The position numbers were made by a program, and so were the translations under genes. A stretch of DNA of 64,000 nt from Psychrobacillus vulpis (GTDB taxonomy: Bacteria > Bacillota > Bacilli > Bacillales_A > Planococcaceae): the NCBI RefSeq assembly GCF_006861825.1, contig NZ_VDGI01000004.1:108130-172129 (forward strand), read 5' to 3'. The notes under the pieces were generated by a model, which had not been told where the DNA came from, did not search any database, and saw only the letters and a list, made by a program, of their open reading frames with translations. Position 1 is the stretch's first letter. Every line of letters starts with the position of its first letter. Positions 43,378 through 51,094 of this stretch are shown here, piece after piece.

Positions 43378-43842
43378 TTAATCTTTCTCTTTTTCGTATG
43401 CATTTTCAATTGTCTCTTTCGTTCTATTCATAAAATTTTGTACCACTTCATCACTACCAAACAATTGAAACACATTTAATAAAATATTTTTAGGCTTGTT
43501 AATAGATGTATATGTAAATTTTGTCGTCGTATCGTCGCGACTCTCTAACTCATATTCTGTCGTCATTCGAAAACGATTATTCAATAGAAAGCTTTCTTGA
43601 AGCATTCTGTAATTCTTTTCCTCACCATATTTTTTTATCGTTAGTTCATATTGTTCTGTATAAGAACCATTTTGATACGTTTGGAGGATGATGGATCCAA
43701 CTACATCATCCGTTTGTTGGATAATTACCTCATCCATTACTTTTGGAAAAATCATCTTCTTTTTATCGATGTCACCATAAAAAAACGGCCAAACAAAATC
43801 AATGGGTGCTTGTATGATAATTTCTTTCCTCCATTTTTTCAT
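43378..43842 (-). CDS. SRPBCC-fold protein
   Basis: 154 residues beginning KEIIIQAPIDFVWPFFYGDI, a typical START/Bet v1-like opening, followed by beta strands (SIILQTYQNGSYTEQYELTI, RMTTEYELESRDDTTTKFTY) and a C-terminal helix (VVQNFMNRTKETIENAYE). It probably binds a hydrophobic ligand; the ligand is unknown. Confidence 0.8.
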   Translation of the reverse strand: MKKWRKEIIIQAPIDFVWPFFYGDIDKKKMIFPKVMDEVIIQQTDDVVGSIILQTYQNGSYTEQYELTIKKYGEEKNYRMLQESFLLNNRFRMTTEYELESRDDTTTKFTYTSINKPKNILLNVFQLFGSDEVVQNFMNRTKETIENAYEKEKD

Positions 43843-43907
43843 TTATTATACTCCTTTCTGACTAACGCATCATTACGCTCTCCATTGCTATATGATAACA
43901 TAAAAAA

Positions 43908-43931
43908 ACAGACTCTCGAATGAGAGTCTGT
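43908..43931 (-). terminator. Terminator of the second csp gene
   Basis: ACAGACTCTC / GAGAGTCTGT with a 4-base loop and a flanking A-run (U-tract on the minus strand). Confidence 0.8.
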
Positions 43932-43950
43932 TAAAGTTTTTGGTTTAAAA

Positions 43951-44151
43951 TTAAGCTTTAACTACGTTAGTAGCTTGAAGACCACGTTGACCTTGCTCGA
44001 TTTCAAAAGTTACTTCTTGACCTTCGTCAAGAGATTTGAAACCTTCGCTTTGGATAGCTGAGAAGTGTACGAATACGTCGTCTCCGCCTTCGCGCTCGAT
44101 GAATCCGAAACCTTTTTCTGAGTTAAACCATTTTACTTTACCTTGTTCCAT
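43951..44151 (-). CDS. cspD: Cold-shock protein (CspB/CspD-like)
   Basis: 66 residues from ATG 44151 (GAGGAGG 8 bases upstream). RNP1 KGFGFIE and RNP2 VFVHFSA are intact and the C-terminus [10 protein letters not shown] is typical. Codon use is strongly biased to preferred codons, suggesting high expression. The region upstream (44152-44280) is long enough for a cold-responsive leader. The exact letter is uncertain. Confidence 0.95.
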   Translation of the reverse strand: MEQGKVKWFNSEKGFGFIEREGGDDVFVHFSAIQSEGFKSLDEGQEVTFEIEQGQRGLQATNVVKA

Positions 44152-44314
44152 GTGTGTTTCCTCCTCGTGTGCATTAATTGCACACATTGTGTTACTATCC
44201 TTGCTCAACACTGTTAAGTAAAAGTGTTGCCACCTACTAACTAACCGAACAAAAATAATCCTCTTTTAATATAACACGCATTATTTCTTTATGCAACACT
44301 TTTAACTAAATAAT

Positions 44315-45136
44315 TTACTTACTTTCCAGTAATGCCCCTATTGCACCACTATAACCATGTTTATCTAAAAAAATAGGATTTTTTTGCTTTAAAATGGTGT
44401 AACTTTCTATGATTTCTTTCAGTAAACTATTGTTTTCAAGTGTTGAGCCAATATAAATAATGTCATTTACTCCATGTGCATCAGCCGATTGTATGCAAAG
44501 TGATGCAACCACTTCACCTATGATTCCTTGTATGCCTGCTAAATAATCGGCTTTCGTTCTATTTTCAATCGACTTAAGCGCAACTCCACCAAAATTGCTT
44601 GCTGTAAGAGATCCATTTATCGGTAATTTATTGCTTTCGTAAATATCACTAACTAAAATGTCTATGGATGATCTAGATCCTTTCTTTGAAACTTCAATCA
44701 TCTCTTCATAGCTTTTCGTACCTGTTAATGCAGATCCTAAACCAATTAATGTACCCCCGCCGATTCCTGTCCCGCCTAGCCTACTATGCGAATCCGCTTC
44801 CATAATATGGATGGACGTTCCTGTCCCAATGTTAGCAATGATTGCTTTCTCACAGCGAATACCGTCATGTTTTAACTGGTACATAACACCTGCCATTGTA
44901 GCATCAAACTCTACAATATACGGAATGTCATTTTGAGAAAGCAAAAATTTCTTTAACTGTTCTGCACGGCCACCAGTAAGACAAATGGAAGATAACGACG
45001 ATTTGGAATCCAGCCAATCCTTAACAGCTTTAAAATTAGATGAAAGAAAACTAAGTAGTTGTAATTCATTCGTTTCATCCCAAAAAGCTATTTTCGTTAA
45101 CGTTCCACCTGCATCAATACCGATTTTTGTAGCCAT
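44315..45136 (-). CDS. coaW: Type II pantothenate kinase
   Basis: 273 residues from ATG 45136 (AAAGGGG upstream). Actin-like ATPase motifs: IGIDAGGTLTKIAFW (phosphate 1), ANIGTGTSIHIMEA (phosphate 2) and GGGTLIGLGSALTG. CoaW-type enzymes in staphylococci and bacilli start coenzyme A synthesis by phosphorylating pantothenate and are insensitive to feedback. It is downstream of a DUF4870 gene. Confidence 0.92.
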   Translation of the reverse strand: MATKIGIDAGGTLTKIAFWDETNELQLLSFLSSNFKAVKDWLDSKSSLSSICLTGGRAEQLKKFLLSQNDIPYIVEFDATMAGVMYQLKHDGIRCEKAIIANIGTGTSIHIMEADSHSRLGGTGIGGGTLIGLGSALTGTKSYEEMIEVSKKGSRSSIDILVSDIYESNKLPINGSLTASNFGGVALKSIENRTKADYLAGIQGIIGEVVASLCIQSADAHGVNDIIYIGSTLENNSLLKEIIESYTILKQKNPIFLDKHGYSGAIGALLESK

Positions 45137-45162
45137 ACAAATTCCCCTTTTATGTGTAACAT

Positions 45163-45471
45163 TTATTTTATCCAAGAACCTACGATTGGATAGTTAAATG
45201 TACTTCCTGTAATCGCTTTAACTATTCCGATAACCGGAACAACAAATGCCATTATACCAAAAATTATTAGTAATGGGATACCGATTAAGAAAATTATCAA
45301 AAATATTGAAATAGTAATTAAAACTGCTATTACTAATTGGAACAGAACTGCTTGAATCGATAGTTTTTTTATTTCTTCATCATCTACAAGTAAAAATAAA
45401 ATAAACGGTACTAAAAATGGTGCGAACCACGTACTGGCATGTAGTAATACTTTTAAACCTGTGTTTTGCAT
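45163..45471 (-). CDS. DUF4870 membrane protein
   Basis: 102 residues from ATG 45471 (AAAGGAG 9-10 bases upstream; an ATG at 45480 is too close). LLHASTWFAPFLVPFILFLL, a charged loop DDEEIKKLSIQAVLFQ and two more hydrophobic segments are typical of DUF4870. Function unknown. 26 bases before coaW, probably one transcript. Confidence 0.85.
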   Translation of the reverse strand: MQNTGLKVLLHASTWFAPFLVPFILFLLVDDEEIKKLSIQAVLFQLVIAVLITISIFLIIFLIGIPLLIIFGIMAFVVPVIGIVKAITGSTFNYPIVGSWIK

Positions 45472-45536
45472 AGGAATCATACTCCTTTCCATAAATTAAT
45501 ATTTTATATTTTATACGTATATGTTATTCATTTGTT

Positions 45537-47069
45537 TCATTTTTCTCTTAAACTATTATTAAGATAAACAGTTTCACCTGCAACAATCGTTTCCACTATA
45601 CTAGCTTTTCTAAAAGTTGTTTCGTTTAACTCTATATCTACTATCGTGAAATCCGCATCAAAACCAGGTAGTATTCTTCCACGTTCTCTTTCTTTTCCGA
45701 TTGCTTTCGCACTACCTGTTGTAAACAATGAAATTGCTTCAAATGCAGTGAGTGCTTGGTCAGGCAAGTATTTGTTATTTACTGCAGCATCCATCCCTAA
45801 CAAGGGATCTGCTATTTCTATAGGAGAATCAGACCCTCCTGAACAATCAAATCCTCTACTTATCAGTGTTTTCCATGCATAGCTCCATTTTAATCGGTCT
45901 TTACCGAGCCTTTCTTTAACCCAAGGGAAATCGGAAGGTACAAACATAGGTTGTAGATCGAGTACAACTGGTAATTCTGCCATCCTATTCACTAGGTCTT
46001 CACGCAAAACATTCACATGAATCAGTCTATCTTTCTTGCCAGATGGCACTGGGTATTTTTCTATTAAATCTAATATAATTTCTACTGCTTTGTCTCCAAT
46101 TACATGAACAGCTATTGTTTCATTGTAACTTCTTGCCATTCTCACTAACTGCTCCAATTTTTCCGGCTTATGCACAGCTACTCCTTTATTCCCTGGATTA
46201 TCTGAATAATCCTCAGACAATAAGGCAGTGTGCCCACCTAAAGAGCCATCAATAAATATTTTCATAGCGCCAAATTCAATGAATGAGGACGTTTCCTTTT
46301 CTCCCTGCATCTCTTCAAACACATCATGGTGTCTTAGTAGATGAGTACGAAAACTACGACCAATTACTTTTCTGTAGGCTTTTAATGGAACAGTATATGG
46401 GCCATAATATGCCATATCTTCTGTATGAACACCAGTCAATCCTTTAGACTGTAAATCACTAACACTGGATTTAATTACTTCTACTAAATAATCTGTTGTA
46501 GTCGGAGGAATTTTTGAAGTGATTAGTTGCTGAGCACTGTCGTAAAATAGACCATTTAGATTTCCTTCCGTATCCTTGCCAATGATACCCCCAGTAGGAT
46601 TAGGCGTTTCTTTCGTAATTCCAGCCAGTTCTATTGCTTTGGTATTTGCTACAAGGACGTGTCTACAAATCCTTTTTAATACAACTGGCGTATCTTTCAT
46701 TTTATCTAAATCGTATCGGGTAATAGGTCGGTTTTCTTTTAATTTATTATCATTCCAACCTTCTGCAACATACCATTTCTCGTTTAATACTCGGCTTGTA
46801 ACTTCATCTACTATTTCTTCAATCGAGTCAATCAATGATAAATCCAGATACGCTAATTTTTCTCCATGCCCAATGAGGTGAATATGACTATCTACAAAAC
46901 CAGGATACATGGAAGCACCATCCAAAGAATGTACTACATCTGCTAGTTCCAGTAGTTCTTCCTTTCGTCCTGTCTGAATGATTTTTCCGTCTTCCACTAA
47001 GACTGCGTCTACTTTTTCTCCATCTTTATGCATCGTGTGAATATTTCCGTCTGTCCACAATATCTTCAT
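45537..47069 (-). CDS. Amidohydrolase (YtcJ-like, metal-dependent)
   Basis: 510 residues. Metal ligands: GFVDSHIHLIGHG (HxH), a His in AVHVIGDKAVE, LIHVNVL and an Asp in GSDSPIEIADPL. The end GFDADFTIVDIELNE is the usual amidohydrolase tail. YtcJ-like enzymes hydrolyse exo-amides or formamides; the substrate is unknown. The start overlaps the stop of the upstream DUF1836 gene (ATGA). Confidence 0.9.
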   Translation of the reverse strand: MKILWTDGNIHTMHKDGEKVDAVLVEDGKIIQTGRKEELLELADVVHSLDGASMYPGFVDSHIHLIGHGEKLAYLDLSLIDSIEEIVDEVTSRVLNEKWYVAEGWNDNKLKENRPITRYDLDKMKDTPVVLKRICRHVLVANTKAIELAGITKETPNPTGGIIGKDTEGNLNGLFYDSAQQLITSKIPPTTTDYLVEVIKSSVSDLQSKGLTGVHTEDMAYYGPYTVPLKAYRKVIGRSFRTHLLRHHDVFEEMQGEKETSSFIEFGAMKIFIDGSLGGHTALLSEDYSDNPGNKGVAVHKPEKLEQLVRMARSYNETIAVHVIGDKAVEIILDLIEKYPVPSGKKDRLIHVNVLREDLVNRMAELPVVLDLQPMFVPSDFPWVKERLGKDRLKWSYAWKTLISRGFDCSGGSDSPIEIADPLLGMDAAVNNKYLPDQALTAFEAISLFTTGSAKAIGKERERGRILPGFDADFTIVDIELNETTFRKASIVETIVAGETVYLNNSLREK

Positions 47070-47638
47070 TTTTTCTTATCCTCCTTATTATTTTCTAATA
47101 AACCATCTACCATTATTTCTGCAGCTTTACGAAAAGCATTGCTCATACTTGCAAGGGAAGCAATGAACGATATTTGTTTTAATTCTTCTTGTGCTTCCTC
47201 TAGTTCAATTTCTTTTTCCAGTATTCTAATTTGTTTGGAAATGTTCTCTGCATTTTTCTTTTGTAAATGAACTAAAGTAGAATAAAATTGTTCGAGTTCG
47301 AAATTTTCTGATTCCAAACGTTTGTTGATAGGATCTAGCGTTGCTTTTATATCATTAATGGATAAAGTACCTTTTAACTGATAGATCATACTAATTAGCA
47401 TAATATGTTGTTTCGAATATTTTTTATTTTTTATCGGAATAAAAAGTTTTCCTTTTGCGTAGTTATTGATCATAGTTTTTGTTAGAACTTTTTCTTCATC
47501 ATTGCGTAAAGTTTTTGCAAATTTAGAGTCGAATAATTGAATCACTTGATCCATATACAAATCAATTTCTGGAATTTCTTCTTCTTTAATAGTGGATTCG
47601 AGTGATAGTTTTTGTAGTAATTCTTCAGATTGAATCAT
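47066..47638 (-). CDS. DUF1836 family protein
   Basis: 190 residues from ATG 47638 (GGAGG upstream). Characteristic stretches EIDLYMDQVIQLFDSKF, LTKTMINNYAKGKLFIPIKN and YSKQHIMLISMIYQLKGTLS suggest a MerR-like helix-turn-helix in the middle, as in DUF1836. It is coupled to the amidohydrolase. Function unknown. Confidence 0.85.
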   Translation of the reverse strand: MIQSEELLQKLSLESTIKEEEIPEIDLYMDQVIQLFDSKFAKTLRNDEEKVLTKTMINNYAKGKLFIPIKNKKYSKQHIMLISMIYQLKGTLSINDIKATLDPINKRLESENFELEQFYSTLVHLQKKNAENISKQIRILEKEIELEEAQEELKQISFIASLASMSNAFRKAAEIMVDGLLENNKEDKKK

Positions 47639-47773
47639 CTTAATGCCTCCATCAGGATTAGTATATCTATCGTATCGTAAAAAAAACTTCTCGTAAACAT
47701 TGACTATTACACGTGACGGTAATATCATAATAAGTAGTTATAAAAACTACATATTGTGATAGGAGGAATTATA

Positions 47774-48421
47774 GTGGGGAATTATATTCGAGAGCCTTTT
47801 AACGGACTATCGCATCTCTTTGGAGCGATTTTATCCGTGTTTGGGTTGGTTGCAATGATTATCAAAGTTTCTTTCGATGGAGCAACGGCATTAACAGTTA
47901 CTGCTATTGTTATCTTTGGTGTGAGTATGATTTTACTTTATACGTCATCAGCAACATATCATATGGTAATCGCAAAGGAGAAAGTGATTCAACTTTTGAG
48001 AAGATTGGACCATTCGATGATTTATCTATTAATTGCGGGAACTTATGCACCATTTTGTTTAATTGCTTTAAAAGGGACAACCGGATATGTACTGTTTACA
48101 ATAATTTCTCTTATTGCTGTTAGTGGAATTCTCTTCAAAATGGTTTGGTTCAATTGTCCAAGGTGGATATCTACTGCACTTTATATCGGAATGGGCTGGA
48201 TTATCGTATTTTTAGCTTCACCTTTAGCAGACAAAATTAGTTCTGAAGGAATATTCTATGTAATCCTTGGTGGTATCTTCTATACAATCGGTGGAGTTAT
48301 ATATGGTGTAAAGCCGAAGATTCCATTTATTAAGAAGCTAGGTTTTCATGAAATTTTTCATATCTTCATTTTGCTTGGCACATTTTGTCACTTTATATGT
48401 GTATTTGTATATGTTCTTTAA
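47774..48421 (+). CDS. Hemolysin III / TrhA family membrane protein
   Basis: 215 residues from GTG 47774 (AGGAGG upstream). Seven hydrophobic segments with the family motifs NGLSHLFGA (His in TM1), ATYHM, RRLDHSMIYLLIAGTYAPFC and FHEIFHIFILLGTFCHF. The His/Asp/Ser ligands of the PAQR-like fold are present. Linked to membrane homeostasis in bacilli rather than true haemolysis. The terminator at 48427 follows immediately. Confidence 0.92.
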   Translation: MGNYIREPFNGLSHLFGAILSVFGLVAMIIKVSFDGATALTVTAIVIFGVSMILLYTSSATYHMVIAKEKVIQLLRRLDHSMIYLLIAGTYAPFCLIALKGTTGYVLFTIISLIAVSGILFKMVWFNCPRWISTALYIGMGWIIVFLASPLADKISSEGIFYVILGGIFYTIGGVIYGVKPKIPFIKKLGFHEIFHIFILLGTFCHFICVFVYVL

Positions 48422-48426
48422 CAAGA

Positions 48427-48452
48427 AAACCGCCCATTAGTTTGGGCGGTTT
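48427..48452 (+). terminator. hlyIII terminator; left flank of the nested element
   Basis: AAACCGCCCA / TGGGCGGTTT, 5 bases after the hlyIII stop. A degenerate copy (ACCACCCATTAACTTTGACG) lies at 49803-49830 beyond the mobile element. Confidence 0.8.
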
Positions 48453-48533
48453 CAGACTGTAGGTAAACACAAAAATGTGAGTTTGATAACAGGCTTTTTT
48501 ATGGTATTGACTAAAAATACCGTTGATTTTCAC

Positions 48534-48636
48534 TTCGGCGGACGCTTTCCGCGGGCGGCCCTTGAGCCTCCTCGTCGCAAGCTCCTGCGGGGTCTCACCT
48601 GGGCACGCTGTTCCCGCAGGAGTCGCCGCCTCCGTT
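48534..48636. repeat. GC-rich palindromic intergenic repeat 5
   Basis: GGACGCTTTCCGCGGGCGG, GAGCCTCCTCG, CTCCTGCGGGGTCTC and GTTCCCGCAGGAGTCGCC. Outer arms CGGCGG / CCGCCTCCG. Confidence 0.85.
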
Positions 48637-48673
48637 CCAATCAACTAGTGTATCCTTTTAAGTAATTTGAGGT

Positions 48674-49051
48674 GATCGATATGATGACGAAAATTTAAAT
48701 CATAAACGCGATCAATTAGAAATGTTCTCGATTGGAGGACCAAGTATTAATCAGGTTGTCCCAATAAAATGACATTCATTTTATAGGTGTTTGGCATTCG
48801 CTCCATGTATATTTGGGCACATCCTTTGGAAGAAGCGGATTATATACGCCATCAAAATGATATTAAACAAATCTACTCCCGGCTCATAGAAACGATTGAA
48901 CGCGTTTTGCAGATGCAAAGGAAAGCTTGCTATGCGTTGAACAACCCTCAGAGGGCTTGAAAAATTGTCCATGCAGGGGATGCTTACTTTTGCTGCAATG
49001 AATTTGAAGAAACCTGTTAACTGGACGTGGCGTAGTCCAGAAATTGCATAA
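48674..49051 (+). pseudogene. IS1182 transposase relic with an internal deletion
   Basis: The start region reads DENLNHKRDQLEMFSI in one frame (start ATG shifted by one base). After about 60 bases the C-terminal part follows in several frames: WAHPLEEADYIRHQNDIKQI, SRLIETIERV, a shift, FADAKES, and finally LKKLSMQGMLTFAAMNLKK with NWTW. These are the ends of an IS1182 transposase; the catalytic centre is deleted. Confidence 0.75.
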
Positions 49052-49124
49052 TAGATGAACTCGTATAGTTCTAATCACGTTAATCATGCCTGATTTCGTG
49101 TGCAACTTTAAACGAAATGGAAAA

Positions 49125-49156
49125 AGGCATTCAGAATATGATCATTCTGAATGCCT
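49125..49156. repeat. Palindrome flanking the inner element (left copy)
   Basis: AGGCATTCAGAAT / ATTCTGAATGCCT. Recurs at 49757-49788 with one changed loop base. Confidence 0.85.
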
Positions 49157-49216
49157 CAGACTGTAGACAAATTCGTTTTACAATGAATAGAGATGTATAA
49201 GAGAATCAGCAGGAGC

Positions 49217-49326
49217 GGGGCCCACCACTTCGCATTCCGTGGGCTTGGCTTCAGCCTCTTCGTCACTGCCGTTCCTTCAGCGTCTTCAGCTCAAGCTATT
49301 CCCTCAGGAGTCTCCGTGGCGGGCCC
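49217..49326. repeat. GC-rich palindromic intergenic repeat 6
   Basis: Counterpart of repeat 1, GGGCCCACCAC ... GTGGCGGGCCC, slightly decayed. Confidence 0.75.
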
Positions 49327-49482
49327 TGCCTATTTTTCAAAAGTTGAAAGTGGAAATCTGAAGATGCTGTGATCGATGAATGTTTCTCGGAATATCTGAT
49401 AAAAATAACGGATTGACTATCCCGTCTCATCAAGTGAAAAGGCTTTAATTGTACACTTTTCTGTTTATTGAAGTTAAAAATA

Positions 49483-49677
49483 AGCGGAAGGCGGCGACTC
49501 CTGTGGGACAGCGAGACAGTCCAAGACCGCAGGCAATAAGTAGGAAGGCTAAGATCGCCGCTTCCTGCTCCTGCGCAAAGCTCGTCGCAAAAGAACTTTT
49601 GCGGCAACGCCATCATGACCAACATCCTGTTAGCCCGAGGCTTGGCGCGAGCCCGCGGAAAGCGCCCGCCTGGAGCG
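49483..49677. repeat. GC-rich palindromic intergenic repeat 7
   Basis: Counterpart of repeat 2 with an insertion of about 85 bases between GCAGGCAATAAG and GAGGCTTGGCGCG. Confidence 0.75.
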
Positions 49678-49756
49678 ATTGCTACAGGAAAAGCACAATA
49701 ATCACTATGTTTTTAATACATTTTGATTCATAAAAAATACATTTGTCGACGAGCAA

Positions 49757-49788
49757 AGGCATTCAGAATATGATTATTCTGAATGCCT
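49757..49788. repeat. Palindrome flanking the inner element (right copy)
   Basis: Same AGGCATTCAGAAT / ATTCTGAATGCCT hairpin as at 49125, followed directly by the outer element right end. Confidence 0.85.
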
Positions 49789-49830
49789 TTTGTGGTCAAT
49801 CTGAAACCACCCATTAACTTTGACGATTTC

Positions 49831-50064
49831 TTACTTTAATAGATGATGGAACTCTACTTCTTTAGATGACTCTAATTTCATCTGCTCTAATTGTAACTTC
49901 ATCTTCTCTGTTTCAATGATAAAATTCTCATGTCGTAATTTTTCCAATTCAAGCTGATCTTTTACTACTTCTGCATTTATTTTAGCTTTCTTTTCAAAAT
50001 GACTTGTTATGGTACCAAGAATCGGAATTGAGAATATAAGTATAACTGCAATAGTTCCCGTCAA
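49831..50064 (-). CDS. Small membrane-anchored coiled-coil protein
   Basis: 77 residues from TTG 50064 (GCGAGGG upstream). One N-terminal helix (IAVILIFSIPILGTITSHF), then a heptad-rich coiled coil (VKDQLELEKLRHENFIIETE, MKLQLEQMKLESS). The layout recalls phage-shock-type helper proteins, but I make no assignment. Confidence 0.65.
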   Translation of the reverse strand: MTGTIAVILIFSIPILGTITSHFEKKAKINAEVVKDQLELEKLRHENFIIETEKMKLQLEQMKLESSKEVEFHHLLK

Positions 50065-50133
50065 TACGTTCCCTCGCTTTTAAAAATAATTGAATATTTA
50101 TATTATACAGTATATTCATTTAAGTTAATACAA

Positions 50134-50574
50134 TCAGTTTCCAGTTATAATAACTGGTTCCAACTCAATTTCCACATTGCCACGTAAAGCTTTACTAATC
50201 ATACACGTTTGTTCAGCTTTTACAGCAAGTCTTTCAGTTATTGCTATATCTTTTTCATCCATGAGAATAATAAACGGCCGATGAATAATTTTTTTGTATG
50301 TAAAAATTCCATTTGTAACATCTACAATTGCAGTAGATTCCATTTCCAATTTCTTTTTTGCAACATTACTTCTTTCCATCATTGCAGCAAGCGTAATAAT
50401 ATAACAAGTAGCTGCTGCTCCTAGCAACATTTCGTCTGGATTTGTCCCAATGCCAGGGCCATCCATTTCTGTAGGAATAGATATTCTGGTATGTAGATTT
50501 TCTGCTTTAATCTCCCCGATATCGTTTCGCTTACCTGGCCAGTTCGCTTTTAAATGAAAGTGATGCTCTGCCAT
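50134..50574 (-). CDS. OsmC/Ohr-family peroxiredoxin-like protein
   Basis: 146 residues. Two redox Cys: LGAAATCYIITLAAMMER and VKAEQTCMISKALRGNVEIE. TNPDEMLLGAAATC marks the SACOL1771-type subgroup. It reduces organic hydroperoxides in the cytoplasm, inferred from the family. AGGAATC precedes the ATG. Confidence 0.92.
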   Translation of the reverse strand: MAEHHFHLKANWPGKRNDIGEIKAENLHTRISIPTEMDGPGIGTNPDEMLLGAAATCYIITLAAMMERSNVAKKKLEMESTAIVDVTNGIFTYKKIIHRPFIILMDEKDIAITERLAVKAEQTCMISKALRGNVEIELEPVIITGN

Positions 50575-50680
50575 ATTGATTCCTCCATTTCTTTTCTTTA
50601 CTTAACTATATACATAATTGTTTTATTGGAATATAGAAAACTTTCCAGTATGATTATTATATAGAAAGAAGGCGATTTTA

Positions 50681-51049
50681 TTGTTAAAAGACTATGGGAA
50701 AATTGGGGGAGGCACAATTATCCTGTCCTTATTCTTATTAATACTTGGTGTTAAATACGTACTTGGACACGATTTGGTCATTAGAAACTTTATTGCTTTT
50801 GCAGTCATTTCAGTTTTAGTTGGTACAATTTCAGGAGCACTACTATTTTATAAGCTGAAAATAGCATATATACTTTTTACGACTGGATTAGTTATTGGTT
50901 TCATCGAACTTTTCCGTTCATTTATTGTAGGTAAGGATGGTTGGGGGGACTTAGTTGGAATTCTCTCCCTATTTATTTTTACTGCTTTTGGTTTAGTAAT
51001 TGGACTAATTGTAGAAGGTATATTGTTTTTTATAAAGAAAAACAAGTAA
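50681..51049 (+). CDS. Four-helix membrane protein, unrecognised
   Basis: 122 residues from TTG 50681 (AGAAAGAAGG upstream). About four hydrophobic segments (TIILSLFLLILGVKYVLG, FIAFAVISVLVGTISGALLF, ILFTTGLVIGFIELF, GLVIGLIVEGILFFI) and a Lys tail. It is followed by the bidirectional terminator at 51051. Confidence 0.7.
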   Translation: MLKDYGKIGGGTIILSLFLLILGVKYVLGHDLVIRNFIAFAVISVLVGTISGALLFYKLKIAYILFTTGLVIGFIELFRSFIVGKDGWGDLVGILSLFIFTAFGLVIGLIVEGILFFIKKNK

Positions 51050-51050
51050 A

Positions 51051-51090
51051 AAAGAAGTTTTTCCGCCGTTTCAGCGAGAAAAACTTCTTT
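51051..51090. terminator. Bidirectional terminator (membrane protein / efeU)
   Basis: AAAGAAGTTTTTC / GAGAAAAACTTCTTT between convergent genes. Confidence 0.8.
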
Positions 51091-51094
51091 TTCT

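Larger units (their letters stand above)
49157..49755. mobile_element. Decayed IS1182-like/MITE element, copy B (inner)
   Basis: Homologous to 3699-4205 over most of its length: CAGACTGTAGACAAATTCG at the left, TTTCTCGGAATATCTGATAA and TTTCTGTTTATTGAAG in the middle, and a right end at ATTTGTCGACG. It has an extra segment of about 85 bases inside its second GC repeat and lacks the embedded hairpin of copy A. It sits between two copies of the 49125 palindrome, within the outer element. Confidence 0.7.
48453..49802. mobile_element. Decayed IS1182-family element (outer)
   Basis: Left end CAGACTGTAGGTAAAC and right end TTTGTGGTCAATCTG form an imperfect inverted repeat. Inside are the N- and C-terminal remnants of an IS1182 transposase, a GC-rich repeat and a second nested element at 49157-49755. 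The whole is bracketed by two copies of the hlyIII terminator hairpin. Confidence 0.7.

Noticed and set aside
48393..49733. Several open frames of 60-110 codons downstream of hlyIII
   Set aside because: They translate GC-rich palindromes or antisense of the IS1182 relic and have no ribosome sites.
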